A program made the position numbers and the translations under genes. From Acestrorhynchus altus (taxonomy: Eukaryota; Chordata; Actinopteri; Characiformes; Acestrorhynchidae), in the NCBI GenBank assembly GCA_034509495.1, contig CM067509.1, positions 9,561,406-9,625,405 of the forward strand: 64,000 nt of DNA, read 5' to 3'. The notes under the pieces were generated by a model, which did not search any database, was not told the DNA's origin, and saw nothing but the letters and a program-made list of their open reading frames with translations. How positions within the stretch are numbered: the first letter of the stretch is position 1; the number at the start of each line of letters is the position of its first letter. Shown here piece by piece: positions 45,914 through 58,619 of this stretch.

Positions 45914-48900
45914 TTTATTTATATAGCACTTTTTACAACAAGGGAGTTGTCACTTTGTAAACCTCCTTTCGCCATTTAAATGGTCAGGACCCCACAGGAC
46001 CACCACAGAGCAGGTATTATTTTGGTGGTGGGTCATTCTCAGCACTGCAGTGATACAGACCTGGTGGTGTTGTGTGTATATTGCTCTGATACGAGTGGAT
46101 CAGACACAGCATTGCATTTTATCTACAACTGTCTTCAGTAACATCATTCCTCAATACTTTAGTGTGAATAGGTGTTGGGCAGTGTTTTTATCACAGCACA
46201 ACCATGTCTAACCATGTGTAATTCATCAACCATGATGAATTAAATGTTAAATAATTGTTTTTAAGCATGTATTTGGACCAAATGTCTTGCAAGTGAACAT
46301 TACGAACAATGTTTATATACTTTTTCAAGTGTATTATTCATGATGTGGCCTTTAAACCAACATCATGTTGCATTTTACCTTAAAATAATTTCATAATCAC
46401 TGTGATGATCCACTGACTTGTAATAGTGACGTGGACAAGAAAATGCTCACAAGAACATTGTAGTGATGTGTAACCTATAAGTTAAGTTTGTGTGAAATCC
46501 TGTAAGATTGCTCTGCCGCCTCATTTCACATGCTTCTTTCACTTTCAGTGACAGTTCTGTATCTCTCAAATTATTGAGAAATTCATATTCAAGCATATTA
46601 TTTAGATTGTAGGGGAAGCCCAGGGGCGAGAAATGGCAATTCTTGTGTTATTTTGCTTTAACATTTTAGCTTACCCATTCTTCTTCATGCCAGTCCATGT
46701 TCACGGAGGCTCTGTTCCCTTTGCCACTCCACTTGGCCTGTGGAGATCCCTGGTCATTGCGCAGCACCACACGCTCCGTGTCTGGTGCAGACGGAGAGGC
46801 TTTAGAGGCGATGAACTCTGGCCTCGCTGCATTCAGAGCCTGGATGGCTGAGGCCAGCAGTTTATTGTCACATACAGTCACTAGCTGCCTCGTCTTAGAA
46901 AAACACAGAAGATATATATTTTTAATCTGGATTACACCTTTTCTTACAACAGCAATATGCATGACGGTGATGAGCATAATGGAACTTAATTTATTGAAGA
47001 TAGATATTTGAGATTTATGCCTGGGCAGTATGAAATGTCCACTGCACTGTAAAGCTGAAGAAATGTGTAATGGCTTATTTATAGCACACTGACTTAGATA
47101 TGAGCATAATCAAATACCAAGTTAAGAGTAAAGAGAAACAAAACCACAGTGATTCAGATAAACCACTGGCTCTAATAGAAAACAAGGACCTAAGGAACGG
47201 AGAGGTAGAATATAATGATGGCTGAGAATAATACTGAAAAAGAGCTATGTAGCATCATGAAAGGTTAATTAAGAGATTTGAACAGCAGGCAGTCTGACCT
47301 TATCTGTCAGGATGGCGAGTGTTCTCTCCAGTGCATTAGATGACCGCTCTTTAGCAGCACGAGACAATCGCTCTGTGTAGTAGCTGACCTGAGTCTTCAA
47401 TGTGTTAATGTGGGAGATGATCTCTTTTGCTCGCAGTACATCCTGGGGCTGGTAGACCATAGACTGTGGACGTGCCTCTCCAGCACTGGATGGAGAAAGA
47501 AGTGAGTTAGGAAATTCAGTCTGTTGAACAGGGGTGGGGAACTCCAGTACGTGGGGAGCCAGATTCTTGCACAGCTTAGTAATTTCACTGCTTCTGAAAC
47601 ACATTTGATTCAACTGAAGCGTAACCCACCAAAATTTGAGTTGAGAGCTGTGCCAGACTCTGACTGTCAGTTTCCCACCCCTGCTGTAAGAGCTTAAACC
47701 TTAGCCCTCTTAGTATGGACAGCTGTTTCAGGGCAATTTCAATCAAAGGCACACATGAAACATTCATACACTGAAACATTAACACATACATAAATGAACA
47801 AATACACAGTACACAAGTGAGTGCTGCACAGAAGGAAATTTTACAGTGGTCAAAAAAGACATTCCCTGAGCTCTCCTGCTGATGGGCTCAAGTCTGAAGA
47901 ATGTTTTATGAGAATGAAAACATAAGTAAGTAAACACTGGCCAAACATAACACAAGATGGAGCACGAGCACAAATGAAAATGAACATTTGAAAATCTGCA
48001 TCCCCAAAACTCACCCTTCCTCCTCAAACGCACTGATTAGAAAGCAAATATAAAAAGCAAATGATTACAACTGCAAATAGATTAGTTTGAAAAATGAGAA
48101 GCATTAAATTCCCATTGTTAAAGAAAGCAAAAACATGAAGCAATTTTCCAGAGAAGGCAATAATGACCCTCAGTCAGACAGACATTTACTTACACAAGCT
48201 CTGTAATCACATTTCAATGACTTTCATATGCAGCAATTTTAACTGTATCACACTAATCACCATTTTACTCTACTGATTAGGCTGTTTTGAAACCCAATGT
48301 TGTTTGATTTCTTTGATTAGAGAAGAAGACGATAGCAGATATTGAGAGTAAATGTTTATATCTTACTGTTTCTTGGCCTCTTCAAACTTCTGAATTAGTT
48401 TTCTGAGCCCACTGCCTTTAAAACCTTGATGATGCGCTGCTGGGGCTCCAATAGTGACCACATCATAGGTCCGGTCTGTAGGGACATACACTGCTTAAGA
48501 CTTTTGTCTTTGTTTTATAAAGTCAGATAATGTATTGTTTTGTTAGGCAGGTTCTATTGCCTGGCTTAGATGGAAAATGTCTGATTAACCAAACTGGCTG
48601 ACAGACATCAGAATAAAGAAGCTACAAAAAAAAATAATGGCAAAATAAACGCATGATTAAAGTTAAGCATATAAAATACAATATAACCCATTTCATTCCC
48701 ATCTGATATTGTGTGATGCAGCAGAATATATTTGGAATTACGAATACATACCATAGCCTGACTCGCCCTGAACTCTCATTCTCTGAACGTGGAGGTTGGT
48801 AGGCACAAACTCTAACTTTCGCTCTGCTTTCAAAGTACTGGACTTGAAAGAAGGACCTGGACAGAAATATTCATAGTGGACAGAGAATCTGAAAAAGAAG

Positions 48901-51900
48901 TAGCTGGAAAGATGTTCCCTTTTTATTGGCTTGTTATCTAATGAAGTTCTTATGTTCCCAACCACTGTTCTGCATATTGTAATGTTTCACTCTAACCCAT
49001 TTCAACTCAGGAGGGATAATATCTCTTATTGGAGTTAATGTTTGGGGGTGGGGGGAGGCGGTTCAGCCATGGCAGAGTGTGGGATTACAGACATTAATTC
49101 TCTCACAAACATAAACACTTATTCACACACCAGGGCAATTTAGTGTAGCCATTTCACCTGATATCTGTCTTTGAAATGTGGGAGGAAACCACAGTCCCAG
49201 GAGGAAAACGCAGACACAGGGAAAACATGGAAGTGGCCAATGTAAAATATATCACCACATGGAATTGGAATTTTCAATCTGGTACCATCTTTTCAATTAC
49301 AATGTATAAAAAAAACATGGTGCTGCCTTTATTTTTAAATGCACTGCAGCACTGAACAGAATTCTGATTGGAGTGTCAAGATTATTGATTTCTTTGTTTA
49401 TCATAACAATAAAATGTATCTGAAATATACAGTACATTAAAAAAATAGTGTGATCACATTATGCACAAATAAATGCAACAGCCCTGAGACTTCAAAAGAT
49501 GAGTAGACTATAAAAGATAAATGATAGAGCAAAGCAAACTAGTACGCTACATTTCCAGTATACATAAAGTGAAACATACAGTATCCAGCTGCACCTGTTG
49601 CAGACAGAGATACCCAACTGTTCGTACACAGCTTTATAACCTTCATAGAAACCATTTCTAATAGAACAGGATGCTCTGGTACAGGTGAACATGAGCCTAC
49701 AGTCACTATGTCAAATGCCAAATATCAGTTACAGTGATATAAATGCCCCCACACCTGGAATTAACACCTTAAGCAAATATATTAACACCTTTGTTAGTGG
49801 AAGAAGCATTGAATGAGCAGGTATCTACATTTAGTGAATGTAGGGTGGATATAGTCCAAGACCTGGATTAGGGTTACTATACCAGATGTGTTCAGGTGTA
49901 ATGCTGTAATGCATTTGTACTACAGTATGCCACTGCATGTCCGAGTTTGTATATTTTCTGATACACCACAAGGAGAGGCTGATTCTTTTCTCACCCTTGT
50001 ACTCGTGAAGGTCACTGAGAGTTTCTTGATAGGTGAGGATGATGGTCTGGTACTGAGTGATGATCTGCCTTCTCAGATTCTCCCAGCATGGTGACAACTC
50101 TCCCAACTCCTCAAGTTCACACACCCTTTACAAACGCAAGGCATTAAACACAAGGATGCAAAACAAAAATGGTGTGAGGAATTCCTCATTCCCTGAACTG
50201 AAAGTTTGGAAATTTGCACTTTCACACATGTGTATACCTTGCAGCATCCTCCTCCAGTAGCAGTTTAACAAACTGTCTCGGTATGTGAAGTGAGAGCACG
50301 CTTTCTGCCATCTGTTCCAGGACTCGGAGGTGGTTTCCGTCAGTGGTGGGTAAACGATACATCCGTGATATTGTTCCCCCAAATACTGCAGTAACGCAGG
50401 AATTAATTACTTTATTGATTTGCTTGTTTAACAGAAACAATACATACTAATTACCATCACTAACTGATGATGCAGATGTGCCAGATTTAGACAAATGACA
50501 CATTTTCACGCCACTTGCCATGATAATGCAGCAATTGACTACATACCAGTTAATTCCACTAAGTTACATCAATGTTTGTTCAAGTGAAAAGATATTCATT
50601 CTCTAAATCAGGGATGCACAGATCCAGTCCTGGAGGGTCATTTACCAGGGGAACCGCCAATCTTAGCTAGAGACTGGCCCTCCAGGACTGGGGTTGAGCA
50701 CCCCTGGTCTATTAATGTTTGTTTGCTTTACATATAACCTTTGGTGAAACTGTTTATTTATTTAGACACTCTAAAAAAGGTGCTACAGGGGGGATATTCC
50801 ATATGCTATAAAATAACTACTACTACCACTAATATTTCTGGATCCAAAAAGAACAATATTTGTAAAAGAGTTGTGACTATTAAGTACCTTTAAATTGGAA
50901 AAGAACCTTTGCACAAAAGCTTGAAGATCTGTGAATCCTTTAGAATAATCTATATTTGTGCACAAATTCCTGCCACCCTGGAGCAGATGCAGCACAATTG
51001 TCCCAGACCACCACCACGTTTCAGAGATAGAATAGGTTTTTATGAAGGAAGGCAGTGTTTTTCCTTCTCAAAACAGAACACTTTCCTTTTAAACCATAAA
51101 CATCTATTTTGGCCTCATTGTCCACAAAACAAACTTCTGGCTTATCCATGTGATCTTTAGCAAATGGCAGCAATGTTCTTGATGATATTTATTGGTGGAT
51201 GGGTGGTTTTGAAACCTTTCCCAGGCTGACAAGCATCAGTAGCTCTTCTTCTGAGCTCTTTAGAATGTCCTATGTTTGTTGTATGATATGTTTGTTCTAT
51301 GATATGCTTCTGCTAATGTGTTGTGAAGAACAGACTTTGCATTAAACAGGGAGCCCACTCACACCTGACTGTCATCCCACTGACTGAAAAAAACTCACTC
51401 TAATTTCACCCTCACACTATCTGCTAATCCTAAAGGTTCACGTACTTCTTCCAGTCTTCTTCCAGTATCTCATTTATTTTTAAGAGTGTAAAGGAGATTC
51501 TTTTATGTAATGCTTGAATTAATGCATTTAATTACACTGAATGTTTATCACTCTTACAGTTTTTGCCATTTTTAACTGCTTTCAGAGGGAATTAAATTTG
51601 CAGAGAGTTTGGAAGAAGAGTGACTCATACAGCCTCAGCAACTGTGTTATGCCTCATTAAACTACAAACGGGGGGAACATATTGATTATTTATTCCCTTT
51701 TAGCAATTAACGGACTAACCTAATCATCTGCTGCAGTTAAATGTATTTTAGACATTTCAGTATTTTCACATTTATTACAATAAACTGATATTAGAGAAAA
51801 AGGTTCAGATACTAACCTGCCTTTAACAGAGTGTCTTTGCATAGAGAAGGTGATTTTGCTCTAAAACCCATGGATTCTGTCAGGCTCTCATCAACTGGTA

Positions 51901-54682
51901 ACACCATCTGTGACACACAGACCATACAGTGTATGTGAGGATACAATGCAATGTACCATGGGTAATCTGTATTATCAGTAATTATTTGTGTAATTCATAA
52001 GACAGGGACCTGTCATTCAATCAGGGTTTTTCATGGCGATGCATGAACCCTACTCACTCTGCCATTAACTGTGTCTCCCCGAGTCAGTGGGGCCCTCTGA
52101 TCTTTCTTCTCCTCCATCTGCCAGGCAATAATGGTGATGTTGCCTACCCTCTCATTCTCTGCTGATCTGAGCCATTGAATAAATAACACACCTGAGCAGT
52201 GAGTTCTTAAGGACATGGCTGTACAATGCACAATGAAGAAGTGAGATTCACATACCGGAGTGTGAGGTGTAGCCTGTGATATTTGTCCTGCAGCAGTTCT
52301 TTGACTGTGAACATCGCAGAACCAAGAAGATACATCTATAGTAAACAATAAGACAAAAACAAGTCATAATCAGTCAATGATGCGAATAGCTGGTTACCAC
52401 TTACAAGAGGATTGAATGGTAGATGTAAATTTGAATGTATAGCACAAATAATGATTTTGAGGCTGGTTTCTCACCGTTCCCTGAGAACGATCTTTGACAT
52501 CATAGACAGAAAGTTTGACTTGGGTCTGCTGAGTGATCAGGGAGTCTTGGAAGAAAGCAATACTACTGAGGAATATTGGGTTACTCGTAGCCTGGAAAGG
52601 CAAATGAAATTATTTAAAAAAAAACATTCATCATGAAGATTATCTACACAGTTCAACTTATTAGAAATATTTTTAGCCTTAATCCTTAGAAACTGCACAT
52701 ATCAGCAGCAATAACTAAATCATGCTATTTTTTTCATTATAATAATATATGATCATATTTTAGACATGTTTTAAATTCATTACCTTTAAAAGAGACATAT
52801 TCCAAACCTTTTTGTTTTAAGGCTGATACTTATAATCAACCTTATAATCATAAACATGAATAATTGTTTTTTACAATACTGCAGTTTTTAAGATGCACTA
52901 ATACTACTGATTTCTTCAGTTATGGTTTGCTTAGTTCTTTAGTTCTTCAGCAATAATACCAAAGATGATAACCTCCCATGCAACCCTCACCTCTATGATT
53001 TCCGTCTGAGCATGCTTCGTCCAGAAAGCTTGAGGAGGCGTGGTGCAGCTCACTGCTACAAAGCTGCTGGGCTTTCGCTCCAAACCTGGACTCACTAACT
53101 CGCTGCAGGCTGGGAGAAAAACAATTTAGTTAGACTAATTGTCACTAAATTGTGACATGTTGTTCCACATGAACAAAATACGTTACATAAACATACCCTA
53201 TATAGACAAGGTATTTTGCTCCAAAATCAAGGATACTAAAAAGATCCGGCTATTTTGTTTGTATTGTTCAGGTAAAGCTTTCTACTAGATTTTAGAGCAT
53301 TGCTGTGATGATTTACTGTATTCAGTGACAAAAGTGTTGAGTGAGGAGAGGATGCTGGATGATCACCACTCAACATCATCCACAATTTTTTCACTCTACT
53401 CCACCATCATTGTAGAGAACACAGTTATACAGTTGAACGCTTTATACCCCTGTAGCTCACACCTGGCATTGTCAGTCACCCATTAGCATGAAGGTAAACT
53501 TAGTGCAGAAATGAGTCAAATAAATATTTGATATTCACATCAAGTAACACATTCAAAATGCTAATATCCAACATCAGATATGTAGCTGAGGCTGCAATGG
53601 TTTGTTTGTTTGTTAATGAGCAAAAGAGACCAAACAGCTGACTCAGAATAGCTGCATTATCAGGCCTGAATAAGAAAAGTCTAGCTTTTCCCAAAAGGGC
53701 AATTAATGAGAGTAGAATACGACATGTTAACCTTTAGAACCCTACAAAAACTTGGGACATTCTAGATTTTCAGCTATTGTAATTTTAAGGTTACTCAAAT
53801 TTGTCTTCATTTGAGATTTGTTTATATTTGTACGAATTTGACCATGTTTTGATCAAAATTGTACGTCTGTGTTTTATTTGCTTAAAAATTCTAAAAACAC
53901 TTTACATCTCAGAATGATTGATAATGATCATCCAGAGTGTTTTTGGGCTACAAATGCAAGAATGTTTATGAATTATTTGTAATGATTAGATTGACATAAT
54001 GAAATAAAATTATATTACAAAAATATGAATTTTGTTATTTGCGGATTTGTGGATTATTTTTGGATTTGTGGACCAGTATTATTCCTTTTCAGGACTTTTA
54101 CAATTTTTTCTCGGGTTCTAAGAGTTAAGTGAACTGTCAAACAATCTCAATTAAACAACCACAAACATCTTGACTTTCTAACTGTGGAAAAGAGACGTCA
54201 GTGCTGGAGCAGGAAGCTATCCTGCCACTAACATCAAGCATGTAAGATTCAAGGTAAGTGCCGAATACTAGACTGTAACAAAGGCCAATACATGAATCAG
54301 ATATGTTTTACATAATGTTCCATAAGAAGGCAGCAGATATTTAGACAGAATGTGTACAAACCTATCAATATGTTTAAAACCCACAAAAATTTTTATTAAT
54401 TTCATTTATGTCTAATACTCACCCAAACTGAACTCCAGTACTGGCTCATCGGGGTCCTGGCTGTTTCCTAAACAGCATCACAAAACGGGTGAGATATACT
54501 GTACACTTTGTCTTAGTATGTTCAAGCACTGACCATCTGAATTTTTTGCAATTGGACAAAATCCTGTATCGCTATCTCTCACCTGTCAATGCAAGACCAA
54601 TCATTTCAGAGGACAGGTCGAATGTGTTGGCGCGGTACACAGACCAGGGCCGGTGGCGAGGGCTGCGCTCTCTCCCCGCCAT
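39995..54682 (-). CDS. inpp4a: Type I inositol 3,4-bisphosphate 4-phosphatase (INPP4A), complete
   Basis: Twenty-two coding exons, minus strand: 54583-54682, 54423-54467, 52991-53109, 52475-52591, 52256-52335, 52058-52166, 51817-51907, 50238-50385, 49995-50125, 48752-48856, 48367-48475, 47299-47485, 46675-46893, 45325-45634, 45024-45056, 44751-44923, 43867-43990, 43471-43738, 43174-43271, 42940-43052, 41913-42067, 39995-40127. Sum 2967 bases, 988 residues plus stop, all phases consistent. The enzyme removes the 4-phosphate from PI(3,4)P2 on endosomal membranes, giving PI3P and damping PI3K signalling. The N-terminal C2 domain follows DPDEPVLEFSL. The catalytic CX5R, CKSAKDRT, has C906 and R912. 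The C-terminus KAFPKQYRPPEGTYGKVET is that of INPP4A. Exons 14-15 (residues about 521-635) form a Ser-rich variable linker. Confidence 0.96.
40017..40030 (-). promoter_or_regulatory. CTCF-like motif inside inpp4a coding exon 22
   Basis: The minus strand reads CCACCAGAGGGCAC, a full match to the CTCF core consensus, while encoding PPEGT. Conservation of these codons is explained by the protein; binding is inferred. Confidence 0.4.
40990..41304 (+). mobile_element. non-LTR retrotransposon 3' end in inpp4a intron 21
   Basis: It ends ttgcggctggaaccttaatt, then cccagagggaaccctcctga and gggatcaataaagttctgtt, the kind of 3' end carried by CR1/Rex-like LINEs, followed by a pentanucleotide tail (next entry). 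Only untranslated sequence is left. Confidence 0.55.
41305..41368. repeat. (ATCCT/AGCCT)n tail repeat
   Basis: Pentanucleotide units at the 3' end of the preceding LINE fragment. Confidence 0.85.
41395..41600 (-). repeat. tRNA-derived SINE in inpp4a intron 21
   Basis: On the minus strand it starts GGGCAGATGTGACCTAGTGG, with A-box-like GTGACCTAGTGG and B-box-like GGTTTGATTCC spaced as in a tRNA promoter, then a SINE body. A CTCF-like cactagggggcac lies at 41402-41414 on the plus strand. Confidence 0.7.
41913..42067 (-). CDS. inpp4a: inpp4a catalytic exon (exon 21)
   Basis: It encodes the phosphatase signature CKSAKDRTAM with catalytic Cys906 and Arg912 of the CX5R class, followed by SVTLEQCLILQQEH. 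Acceptor CATCAG and donor CGCAG/GTGAGG. The motif is intact, so the gene is expected to be active. Confidence 0.95.
45024..45056 (-). CDS. inpp4a: inpp4a micro-exon 15 (33 bases)
   Basis: The 33-base exon, bounded by CTGCAG and GTAAGC, encodes GSPSVEGSSP, matching the position of EESSPGEW in human. Being 11 codons long and phase-preserving (1-1), it can be skipped without frame loss and is a likely alternative exon. Confidence 0.75.
45325..45634 (-). CDS. inpp4a: inpp4a variable linker exon 14
   Basis: It starts DKVWLNVDKSLECVI as in human and becomes a Ser/His-rich low-complexity linker. I chose donor T/GTACGT at 45325/45324 because it gives phase 1, which fits exon 15; a read-through would stop eight codons later. 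The donor is weaker than the others in the gene, so the border is less certain. Confidence 0.75.
45720..46130. repeat. dispersed repeat cluster in inpp4a intron 13, with (ATCA)n
   Basis: Contains cactgaacaaccataactt, a (ATCA)n run at 45850-45912, and a ggtgggtcattctcagcact element (46027-46115) shared with 8190-8215. Confidence 0.6.
45850..45912. repeat. (ATCA)n microsatellite
   Basis: About 16 perfect tetranucleotide units. Confidence 0.95.
47529..47684. mobile_element. small MITE-like element with inverted ends
   Basis: caggggtggg at the left and cccacccctg at the right are exact inverted repeats about 155 bases apart, in inpp4a intron 11. No coding capacity. Confidence 0.55.
49050..49235. 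repeat. SINE body-like dispersed repeat in inpp4a intron 9
   Basis: The words cagggcaatttagtgtagcc and gtgggaggaaaccacagtcc, then aggaaaacgcagacacaggg belong to a widespread fish repeat (form tgtgggaggaaaccggagca..acgcagacacgg). Confidence 0.6.
50606..50712. mobile_element. palindromic MITE in inpp4a intron 7
   Basis: Left ccagtcctggaggg (50624-50637) and right ccctccaggactgg (50678-50691) are exact inverted repeats; the outer gggatgcaca/gagcacccct match more weakly. A common fish fold-back element type. Confidence 0.7.
54583..54682 (-). CDS. inpp4a: inpp4a first coding exon
   Basis: ATG at 54680-54682 opens MAGRERSPRHRPW, similar to the human MTAREHSPRHG start, and the exon ends in phase 1 at donor ACAG/GTGAGA. 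An acceptor-like CTGTTCTCTAG lies about 49 bases upstream of the ATG (54731), so a 5' UTR exon further right is likely. Confidence 0.9.
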
Positions 54683-55357
54683 CGTGGCTCCAATTACACA
54701 AAAGACCGAAGGAGAATCAAGAGATCCGGACTAGAGAACAGTGATCAAACACCTTTAGTGTCTTCAGTGAAGTCCTCTAAAGGCCAGGTCTGCTTCAATC
54801 CATGAAACAACCTCTTAAAGGGGGAACTGAAGCAAGAAAGAGAGGAAGGAAATAAGTACAAATATAAAGCTCTTGACATGCCTCAAAAACTGCCAAGAAC
54901 AACTGTGAGACAGTGTGAGCCTCAGGATCCAGTTTAATGTGAGGCAGCAGTAGATTGTATGCTAGTAACCATGCCAGTACATTATTCATTTAGGTTCAAA
55001 GGAAGCCATTTAAAATTAAAACCGGATGCCACAGAAACAAGGGACTGAGAAAACTAAGCGGGGAGGCCTAGAGAACATCTTCCCTGTTTTTATTGGTGGA
55101 TAATTCATGACCACAAGAAAGTGTTTTAAAAACAAGATTTGGACTATTCCTTTTAGAATTAGAATAGGATTCTACCTTTCAGTAATGGAGCTCGAAGCCT
55201 GTTTTCAGTCTGCATATAGTTTACTTGCTCTTTCTGTTTCTCTAAACCCTGAACATCTCTGAACAAGTTCTGATTACAGGTACAGGATTTTATTTACTCT
55301 GGCTAAGTAATCATACTAAAACCCCAGACGCACAGGATGCAGGGTCTGTAGCATCCC

Positions 55358-55360
55358 ACT

Positions 55361-55408
<48 letters not shown>
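55358..55408. repeat. (TTTC)n microsatellite
   Basis: About 12 perfect tetranucleotide units. Confidence 0.95.
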
Positions 55409-55409
<1 letters not shown>

Positions 55410-55674
55410 ATAAGGGGTAACGATGTGAGCTGGTCATATTTTATGACTTGATAATATTGATTAAAGCTCATCTGCTCAGTGGCATGGAGATGCTGCTGCC
55501 AATGACTGAACTTAACACGAGCATGATTGTGTTCTACTACCATTTTGGCATCACATATTGAATGATATCATTCATTATTCTTTTCTTTTAAAAATGAGCT
55601 AATAATAAAAGTGATGGTGAATCATTGTGTGCTCAGAGATAAACACATAACAGGGCTGGCTTATATATCAGTAT

Positions 55675-55880
55675 TTATATCTATACTGTGATATAAACAG
55701 AGTGCAAAGTGGGCTGAGACGATATAAATCATATTGAGTCAAAGTTTTAAAATAAGTTTCTGTTTCAATCTTGCTCTCAGCTCCTACTGTACTCTGCTCC
55801 CCTCCACCCCCATTTGTGCTTTCAAATATACACTGTGGAGGGGGTAGAACATTTTGTGTGTATAAAGAAGAAAAAAGATC
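55675..55880. repeat. unclassified repeat, copy 1 (partner at 56525-56720)
   Basis: Both copies contain in order gatataaacagagtg, gggctga..gcgatata/gacgatata, ttgagt, an aatctt/gttccctcactcagctcct part, and an agaagaa..gatt tail. Divergence is high. Family unknown. Confidence 0.5.
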
Positions 55881-56524
55881 AAATTTCAATTTGTATAAAT
55901 ACAAAAAATATTTGTGACCATATTCATTGCCAGAAAAGCATCACTGGATCTTCTTCAATAACACTAAAAAACCCCAAATGAGTTCAGGCCAGTATGTATT
56001 CATCAGTGTATGTATTCATCATTCATCTTCAGTGCTGATATCTAAAAATGGAAGATTTGAGCTTAGAGGAAGGCAAATGTGTAGAGCAGCAGGTAGTGGG
56101 CTGTGCTCTGGTGCTGGCTAGTTTGGCTGGCTTTGCAACCTACAACAGTCACCCGACAACCCACCAGTCATCCATCTGCGTGTACTGGGTTGCAGCCTAC
56201 CTTTTGAGCCATCTCAAAAAGAATGTTCCACAGTACATTTACAGTGAATTTACAATACTGTACTGCAAATATTGTATTCAGAATTATAATAAATTACAAC
56301 TACAGTACTGTACCACACAATAAGCATTTATGAAGGGGCCTGCTATGCAGTACTCATGAAACTGGTGGGGGCTAACTTGTAACATTCTACAGATACTGTA
56401 ACTACACTCATCATCATCAAAAAAAAAAAAAAAACCCAAAAAAAACCAAAACAATAGGTGCACTCAGAAGCAAGTGTTGAATTGGAATTCTGAATTGTCA
56501 TTTAGAAGGAAGAAAAAGGTTATC

Positions 56525-56720
56525 AGGATATAAACAGAGTGGGATATGGGCTGATGCGATATAGTTTATATTGAGTTTTTAAATAACATTCTATTTAAAT
56601 CTTATTCCCTCACTCAGCTCCTCCTCTACTCTGTATACCCTCAATCACAGTCTCAAACACCATGGGGAGGGCATGAGACAGAGCTCTGTTTTAATATAGC
56701 AATGTTTAAATATAGTAAAA
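56525..56720. repeat. unclassified repeat, copy 2 (partner at 55675-55880)
   Basis: Diverged direct copy of the preceding repeat, about 850 bases away, so a local tandem duplication or two insertions of one element. Confidence 0.5.
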
Positions 56721-57721
56721 TAGACAGAAGAAGGATTTGATTATATAGTCAGTTAGGTGCAGCGACAGTATCTAACCTACCAACCACCAAGTTTCCTTCC
56801 TACCAGTTGATTCCTTCTGGGTGCAATTATTATAATTTTATATGATGATGAGTATAAAATACTACCCTATTAATTCAGCCTCAAATATCTTTAAATTAAG
56901 ATTGTAGACTTTAATTTCTTTATGAATGTTATGAAAAGCTGTTGTTTTTCATTGTTTTACATAGAAAAAACCCACATTATTTATGCTTTGTATTTTTTTT
57001 TCCACAAAAATGACATTGTAGAATTGAACTATGTAAATATAAATGTAGTTCTAATTAATCATTTTAATGTTAAACTGTCATAATTTTGTAAATGACTTTT
57101 AATAGTAAAATTATATTAATTATAAGGGGTGACAATGCAGTTGTTTTTATACATCAAATCAAATTAAGTAAAAAAAAAAAATGAAGCATGTTCATACTCA
57201 TGCTTATTCATGCATATTTGAGGATATTGAGCCAGTGAAAACAGGTGGCAACTTGCTAAAAACCTCTATGCTGCTTATACTTGAGCCGCTTCCCTGGATG
57301 CAAACTGCTTTTCCACTTGTCAGACTTCCCAGTCAGAGTGCAGCTTCTCTTAATCAGCTTCTAAATAATCTTGCTATCTGAACAAAAATAATAAGAAACA
57401 GATTAAATATTGAATGACATGCATTTGATGTTCATTGGATGTGCAGTGTGTGTAACCTGCAGTGCTCTTTACTGAAGTGTGACTCACTCTTATGAGTCAG
57501 CCTCTGTGCTTTTATCAGCCTCCACACAGTGCAGGAGCTGCTGCTCATTCACACATAAACCTGCCACTCCAGAGAGAAGAAATTCACCTTTTTGCTTACA
57601 GAAAAAACTTGTTTACAGAACAGTTTTATATAAGAGAACACAGCATAGGTAGAAGCAGGTTAATGCAATAATGTCACACAAATGACTTTTAATGTAACCC
57701 TTAACAAAGATGAATGCTACT

Positions 57722-57800
57722 GTGGCGGCACAGTGGCTTTGTGGTTAGCACGTTCCCCTCCCAGCATTGTGGTCTTGGATTCAAGGCCCGATCTGTGTGG
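57722..57800 (+). repeat. tRNA-derived SINE head
   Basis: ggcggcacagtggctttgtg followed by gttagcacgttcccct and a B-box-like ggattcaaggcccg is the start of a widespread fish SINE (form ggcggcacggtggtgtagtg). Confidence 0.65.
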
Positions 57801-57804
57801 CATT

Positions 57805-58264
57805 GCCATGTTCTTATCCTTATCTCTGGAGACTTCAATCATGTTTCTCCATCCTCCACTCTGCCCACCTTTACCAAGTATGTAACCTGTCACATCAGAA
57901 ACACTGAGGGAAGAATTGTGTGATCCTAATGGGAAGGACGTTAACACTCTCGCTAACTTACACATTACAGATTATGTCAATACTGTTCCCACTATGTGCA
58001 TTTGGAGTTTCTCCAACAACATGCCATGGACAAGTCTTGACATAAAGGCTCTCCTGAAAGAGAAGAAGAGGGCCTTCATGTCAGATGGCAAGGATAAGCT
58101 GAAAGCTGTGCAGAGGGAGCTGAGAAGGAGAATAAGGGACAACTACAGGAGGAAGCTGGAGGAACAGTTGCAGCATGAAAATGTCAGCAGTTTGTAAAGG
58201 CCTTAAAAACATTTGTGGCCATAAGAAGCCTGACCAGCAGACCACATACACACACATATGATTA

Positions 58265-58357
<93 letters not shown>

Positions 58358-58560
58358 TTAATAATATAAATAATATATATATTTATATTAATTAATAATA
58401 AATAATATTATTAAATATTTATTATTATTTATAATACTTATACTTTATACTACTGTGTATACTGTACTATACTTTATCTATTTCTTCTATCCCTTTGCTG
58501 CTGCTGTGAATTTCCCTACTGTGGGACTAATAAAGGATTATCTTACCTTATGTTGGGTAT
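57805..58560 (+). mobile_element. CR1/Rex1-like LINE fragment, deleted
   Basis: Endonuclease end: ISGDFNHV then STLPTFTKYVTC (about 57820-57895); linker: MPWTSLDIKALLKEKKRAF, KAVQRELRRRIRDNYRRKLE (58021-58165); then a jump into 3' sequence ending tgtgggactaataaaggatt (about 58519). The reverse transcriptase is deleted and a long (TA)n lies at the junction. Confidence 0.8.
58268..58356. repeat. (TA)n microsatellite
   Basis: About 44 perfect TA units inside the LINE fragment; AT-cruciform prone. Confidence 0.95.
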
Positions 58561-58578
58561 CTAGGACTATATACACCT

Positions 58579-58612
58579 TCATTCATTCATTCATTCATTC
58601 ATTCATTCATTC
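58579..58612. repeat. (ATTC)n microsatellite
   Basis: Perfect tetranucleotide units just after the LINE 3' end. Confidence 0.9.
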
Positions 58613-58619
58613 CCAATAT

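Larger units (their letters stand above)
54735..57720. other. inpp4a 5' intron or upstream flank, gene-free
   Basis: No coding exon is recognised. Contains a (TTTC)n microsatellite at 55358-55408 and two diverged copies of a repeat around gcaaagtgggctgagacgat (55700-55870 and 56525-56710), whose second copy reads gagtgggatatgggctgatgc. Confidence 0.5.
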